Source of the DNA: Bacteroides sp.
GTDB lineage: Bacteria > Bacteroidota > Bacteroidia > Bacteroidales > Bacteroidaceae
Length of the DNA stretch: 9,063 nucleotides
Direction of reading: 5' to 3'
NCBI GenBank assembly: GCA_030529405.1
Contig: JAUMWZ010000057.1
Coordinates: 1 to 9,063 of the forward strand
Made by a program: the position numbers and the translations under genes. Numbering within the stretch: position 1 is the stretch's first letter; each line of letters opens with the position of its first letter. Under the pieces are notes generated by a model. The model was not told the DNA's origin and made no database searches. It was given only the letters and a program-made list of their open reading frames with translations. Positions 6,686 to 9,063 of this stretch are shown here, piece by piece.

Positions 6686-7249
6686 ATGAACTATAAAGAA
6701 ATATTTGCCTTGACATGGGGGATTATATCAAACCCCATAGCAACATGGAGAAAAATAAATGCAGACAATAGGTGTCTAGAAGTGCAACCTAATTACGTGT
6801 ATCCGTATATAGGCTTGGCATCGTTGGCAACATTTATAGGAATACTTCTTTCTGACGACACAAACGAGGTCAATAGCTTATTGACTTACGTGATGAGAGA
6901 GTGTAGTGTAACCGCTGTTGCTCTATTGGCTGGTTTCTTTATAACGTCTTATTCTGTTGAAAAAATATTTGTTGGTAGCGACAATATTAAGAGGATAATG
7001 ATGTATGTCGGATACTCATATTCTGTGGTGTATGTACTTATGGTAGTGTCTGAGATATTTCCGTCTTTGAGTTTTATAATGTGGATACTACAGTTTTATA
7101 CAATATATGTCGCGTGGGAGGGGAGTAAGACAGTAGTTAATGTCAAAGAAGAAAAAAGACTACTATACACTCTAACCACTTCTTTACTGATAATATTATC
7201 TCCAACAATAGTTGAGATGATATTAAAGAAACTTATGCAAATAATATAA
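6686..7249 (+). CDS. Yip1-like integral membrane protein
   Basis: A 187-residue protein with about five hydrophobic segments (roughly residues 37-56, 72-90, 103-122, 127-146 and 157-182). It starts with a cytoplasmic-looking stretch, MNYKEIFALTWGIISNPIATWRKI. The layout of a short N-terminal region with an NP-x-x-TW motif and a compact helical bundle is that of bacterial Yip1-domain (DUF1282-like) inner-membrane proteins. No catalytic residue is evident. The bacterial family has no settled function. Its stop lies 8 bases before the smpB ATG, so the two are very probably cotranscribed. I found no convincing promoter in the 45 bases upstream, so it may depend on the promoter at 6089-6119. Confidence 0.78.
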   Translation: MNYKEIFALTWGIISNPIATWRKINADNRCLEVQPNYVYPYIGLASLATFIGILLSDDTNEVNSLLTYVMRECSVTAVALLAGFFITSYSVEKIFVGSDNIKRIMMYVGYSYSVVYVLMVVSEIFPSLSFIMWILQFYTIYVAWEGSKTVVNVKEEKRLLYTLTTSLLIILSPTIVEMILKKLMQII

Positions 7250-7257
7250 CAGCAAGA

Positions 7258-7710
7258 ATGAAACAACCTAACATAAATATAAAGAACAAACGTGCTACGT
7301 TCGATTATGAGATAATCGATACTTATACGGCAGGTATAGTTCTTACAGGCACAGAAATAAAATCTATAAGACTAGGAAAAGCAAGCCTTGTAGATACATT
7401 CTGCTTTTTTAGCAATGATGAACTATGGGTCAAAAATATGCACATAGCTGAATATTTTTATGGCTCATACAATAATCATTCTGTGAGAAGAGACAGAAAA
7501 CTTCTGCTTAGTAGAAAAGAATTAGATAAACTGAGAAGAGGAACTAAGGAAACAGGTTTCACTATCGTGCCAACAAAGATGTTTATCAATGAAAGAGGAC
7601 TAGCTAAAGTGGTCATTGCTTTAGCCAAAGGAAAAAAACAATACGACAAAAGAGAATCACTAAAAGAAAAAGACGACAAAAGAGATATGGATAGAATGTT
7701 CAAAAGGTAA
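7258..7710 (+). CDS. smpB: SsrA-binding protein SmpB
   Basis: SmpB binds tmRNA (SsrA) and delivers it to stalled ribosomes, where its C-terminal tail occupies the empty mRNA channel during trans-translation. The 150-residue length is normal. Motifs are NKRATFDYEI (10-19), the strongly conserved AGIVLTGTEIKSIRLGKASL (25-44), RRDRKLLLSRKEL (77-89), and KMFINERGLAKVVIALAKGKKQYDKR (107-131 plus). The basic tail ESLKEKDDKRDMDRMFKR follows and should become helical on the ribosome. The ATG at 7258 comes 8 bases after the Yip1-like stop. The tmRNA gene itself is not in this window. After the stop there is a 178-base gap to nrdA. Confidence 0.97.
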   Translation: MKQPNINIKNKRATFDYEIIDTYTAGIVLTGTEIKSIRLGKASLVDTFCFFSNDELWVKNMHIAEYFYGSYNNHSVRRDRKLLLSRKELDKLRRGTKETGFTIVPTKMFINERGLAKVVIALAKGKKQYDKRESLKEKDDKRDMDRMFKR

Positions 7711-7739
7711 TTTTTTAGGCATGAGGCGCATCATTTTAT

Positions 7740-7775
7740 TCAAGAAAACCCCATATAAGTCGAGCTTTTTCTTGA
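7740..7775 (+). terminator. Inverted repeat after smpB, possible terminator
   Basis: TCAAGAAAA (7740-7748) and TTTTCTTGA (7767-7775) form a perfect 9-base-pair stem with an 18-base loop, 30 bases after the smpB stop. The stem is AT-rich, the loop is large, and no T run follows it, so it does not look like a classical intrinsic terminator. A role in ending the smpB transcript is only a guess. Confidence 0.25.
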
Positions 7776-7841
7776 TAATAAATGACCAAAATATTATACT
7801 TTTTGATTTGTACATTTCATACCTAAGAGGATATTTTATCA

Positions 7842-7849
7842 TATCTTTG
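7842..7849 (+). promoter_or_regulatory. Putative -7 promoter element of nrdA
   Basis: TATCTTTG is an exact match to TAnnTTTG, 39 bases before the nrdA ATG. No TTTG lies 19-21 bases upstream; the nearest is at 7807-7810. A regulator may therefore be needed, or the element may be fortuitous. I saw no clear NrdR-box pair in the 178-base gap. Confidence 0.4.
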
Positions 7850-7888
7850 TTGCAATATTTTTACATATAACAACTGAGGTTAAGAGCC

Positions 7889-8470
7889 ATGGAAATCACA
7901 AAAAGAAACGGAAGTAAGGAAATATATAATAGTAAAAAAATTGAACGTGCTATTGTAAAAAGCTTTGAAAGTACACAAAACGACATAGATAAAGAGTCTG
8001 TTAAAGCAATGGTTGCTAAAGTTGAAGAGTTTGTAGTTAAAGCTGACTTCAACAAGACAGTGGAAAAAATACAAGATGAAGTTGAAAGAATTCTGATGTC
8101 GCATGGATATTACGCAGAAGCTAAAAATTATATCCTTTACAGATGGCAGAGAACAGAAATTAGAAAAGCTCTTAACAACATTGTAGGAGAGTTGAAAGAC
8201 GAAAATATTATGAGAGTTTTGAAAGATATTCAAGACGATTTCATAGGTGTAGAATATAGCCTTTCAATCTTATCTGAGAAGTTCTTCAGTTTCTGCAAAC
8301 CAGATATGTTGTATGAAGATAGATTAAACGCCTTGATAAAAGCAGCTGTTGAGCTGACAACACAAGATGCTCCGAAGTGGGAATTTATAGCAGCAAGAAT
8401 ACTGAACTATAAAATTTCATACTTAATCAATAAGCAAGAGGAGAAAGCTAATGTTACTTCATTTTACTAA
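7889..8470 (+). CDS. nrdA: Ribonucleotide reductase alpha chain, N-terminal part up to in-frame stop
   Basis: The first 193 codons of a ribonucleoside-diphosphate reductase large subunit, which makes deoxyribonucleotides from ribonucleotides. Residues 1 to about 92 are an ATP-cone, the allosteric activity site: MEITKRNGSKEIYNSKKI at the start and YYAEAKNYILYRW at its end (74-86). The all-helical N-terminal domain of the R1 chain follows, with AAVELTTQDAPKWEFIAARILNYKI at 152-176. The reading frame then meets TAA at 8468-8470, where the homologous sequence plainly continues in the same frame (next entry). On its own this fragment would have no active site. The ATG at 7889 is preferred because the ATP-cone starts there. 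The gene stands 178 bases after smpB with its own likely -7 element. Whether the stop is a real mutation, a sequencing error, or is read through cannot be told from this sequence. Confidence 0.88.
   Translation: MEITKRNGSKEIYNSKKIERAIVKSFESTQNDIDKESVKAMVAKVEEFVVKADFNKTVEKIQDEVERILMSHGYYAEAKNYILYRWQRTEIRKALNNIVGELKDENIMRVLKDIQDDFIGVEYSLSILSEKFFSFCKPDMLYEDRLNALIKAAVELTTQDAPKWEFIAARILNYKISYLINKQEEKANVTSFY
8468..8470 (+). other. In-frame TAA interrupting nrdA
   Basis: The codons around it read TTT TAC TAA AAG CTT AGA. The protein reads SFY, stop, then KLRYLTDEGLYG. In the Bacteroidales NrdA proteins I remember, this place reads FYEKIKYLTEQGLYG, so the stop replaces exactly one residue with no frame change. 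TAA is one base from GAA, CAA and AAA. TAA is the ordinary stop of five other genes in this window, so a changed genetic code is unlikely. Confidence 0.85.
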
Positions 8471-9063
8471 AAGCTTAGATACCTTACAGACGAAGGATTG
8501 TATGGAGCCTACATCATAAATTCCTACACACAAGAAGAAATAAAAGAAGCGGAAACATTTATAAATCCAGAGAGAGACAAACTATTAAATTACTCTGGAT
8601 TAGAATTGCTTTTTAAGAGATACATTATTAGAACAAGAAGCCACGAACCTTTGGAAAAGATACAAGAAATGTATCTTGGCATAGCACTTCACCTTGCAAT
8701 GCCAGAAAAGAATGAAAGAATGACGTGGGTGAAAAAGTTCTATGATATATTGAGTAAGCTTGAAGTTACTATGGCTACTCCTACATTGTCTAACTCAAGA
8801 AAGCCATATCACCAGTTGTCAAGCTGTTTTATAGACACTGTTCCAGATAGCTTGGAAGGAATATACAGAAGTGTGGACAACTTCGCTATGGTCAGTAAGT
8901 TTGGAGGCGGTATGGGATTGTACTTCGGAAAAGTGCGTTCTGCCGGTGGAAACATTAGAGGTTTCAAGGGAGTTGCAGGTGGAGTTATAAGGTGGATAAA
9001 GATAGTAAACGACACAGCTGTAGCTGTTGATCAGCTAGGTATGCGTCAAGGTGCAGTTGCAGT
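8471..9063 (+). pseudogene. nrdA: Ribonucleotide reductase alpha chain, continuation after the stop, cut by window edge
   Basis: This is open in the same frame as the preceding fragment for 197 codons up to the right edge, and it encodes unmistakable class I-type large-subunit sequence. KLRYLTDEGLYGAYI comes first, then YSGLELLFKRYIIRTRSHEP and KLEVTMATPTLSNSRKPYHQLSSCFIDTVPDS. The cysteine of SSCFID (residue 313 counted through the stop) is the expected active-site cysteine that is oxidised during turnover. KFGGGMGLYFGKVRSAGGNIRGFKGVAGG and the start of the barrel (QLGMRQGAVAV) follow. The radical-site cysteine, remaining barrel and C-terminal redox cysteines would lie beyond the window. No plausible restart codon with a leader is seen just after the stop. 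The absence of any other damage argues for a very recent mutation, a read-through event or a base-call error rather than an old pseudogene. Confidence 0.82.

Noticed and set aside
7660..7842. Small minus-strand open frame in the smpB-nrdA gap
   Set aside because: It overlaps the 3' end of smpB, its product is low-complexity and matches nothing I know, and no promoter or leader supports it. Minus-strand frames at 7476-7703, 7861-8055, 7880-8233 and 8809-9015 are shadows of smpB and nrdA.
8468..8470. Reassigned TAA codon (alternative genetic code)
   Set aside because: The fusion gene, dapA, the DMP19-type gene, the Yip1-like gene and smpB all end naturally at TAA at their family-typical lengths.
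8450..8480. Frameshift in nrdA
   Set aside because: Codon positions before and after the TAA are in the same frame (both continue from 7889 in steps of three), so the interruption is a nonsense codon and not an insertion or deletion.

Overview
The window reads as a chromosomal housekeeping stretch from an AT-rich member of the Bacteroidota, most likely order Bacteroidales. Three things support this. The first gene is the NagB-like/PIG-L two-domain fusion typical of that order. Matches to the Bacteroidota promoter pattern (TTTG, about 19-21 bases, then TAnnTTTG) lie upstream of several genes, and Shine-Dalgarno sequences are absent or poor. The SmpB and ribonucleotide reductase proteins also have Bacteroidota-type sequences. 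Genus and species cannot be named from the sequence alone. No integrase, phage gene, CRISPR array, rRNA or tRNA was seen.

Layout. The left half (1-5084) is on the minus strand. It holds ligA (NAD-dependent DNA ligase), then dapA (lysine/diaminopimelate synthesis), then the fusion gene annotated in relatives as glucosamine-6-phosphate deaminase. From 5152 onwards everything is on the plus strand: trmD (tRNA m1G37 methylation), a 310-base gene-free stretch, a DMP19/DUF4375-type acidic protein, a Yip1-like membrane protein, smpB (trans-translation) 8 bases behind it, and nrdA (ribonucleotide reductase large subunit), which runs off the right edge. ligA and trmD diverge from a 67-base gap in which their promoter elements abut.

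How the genes relate. They do not form one pathway. They are core functions: DNA joining, dNTP supply, tRNA modification, ribosome rescue, amino-sugar metabolism and peptidoglycan precursor supply. The only tight cotranscription candidate is the Yip1-like gene with smpB.

Points of interest. (1) nrdA is interrupted by one in-frame TAA at codon 194, with perfectly continuing homology in the same frame. (2) Two gene-free gaps about 3.8 kb apart, 1993-2130 and 5830-6139, each carry four AT-rich units at an exact 22-base period, and they share an identical 21-base core. (3) The NagB-like domain of the fusion lacks three of the four acid-base residues of characterised glucosamine-6-phosphate deaminases, so its usual name may be misleading.
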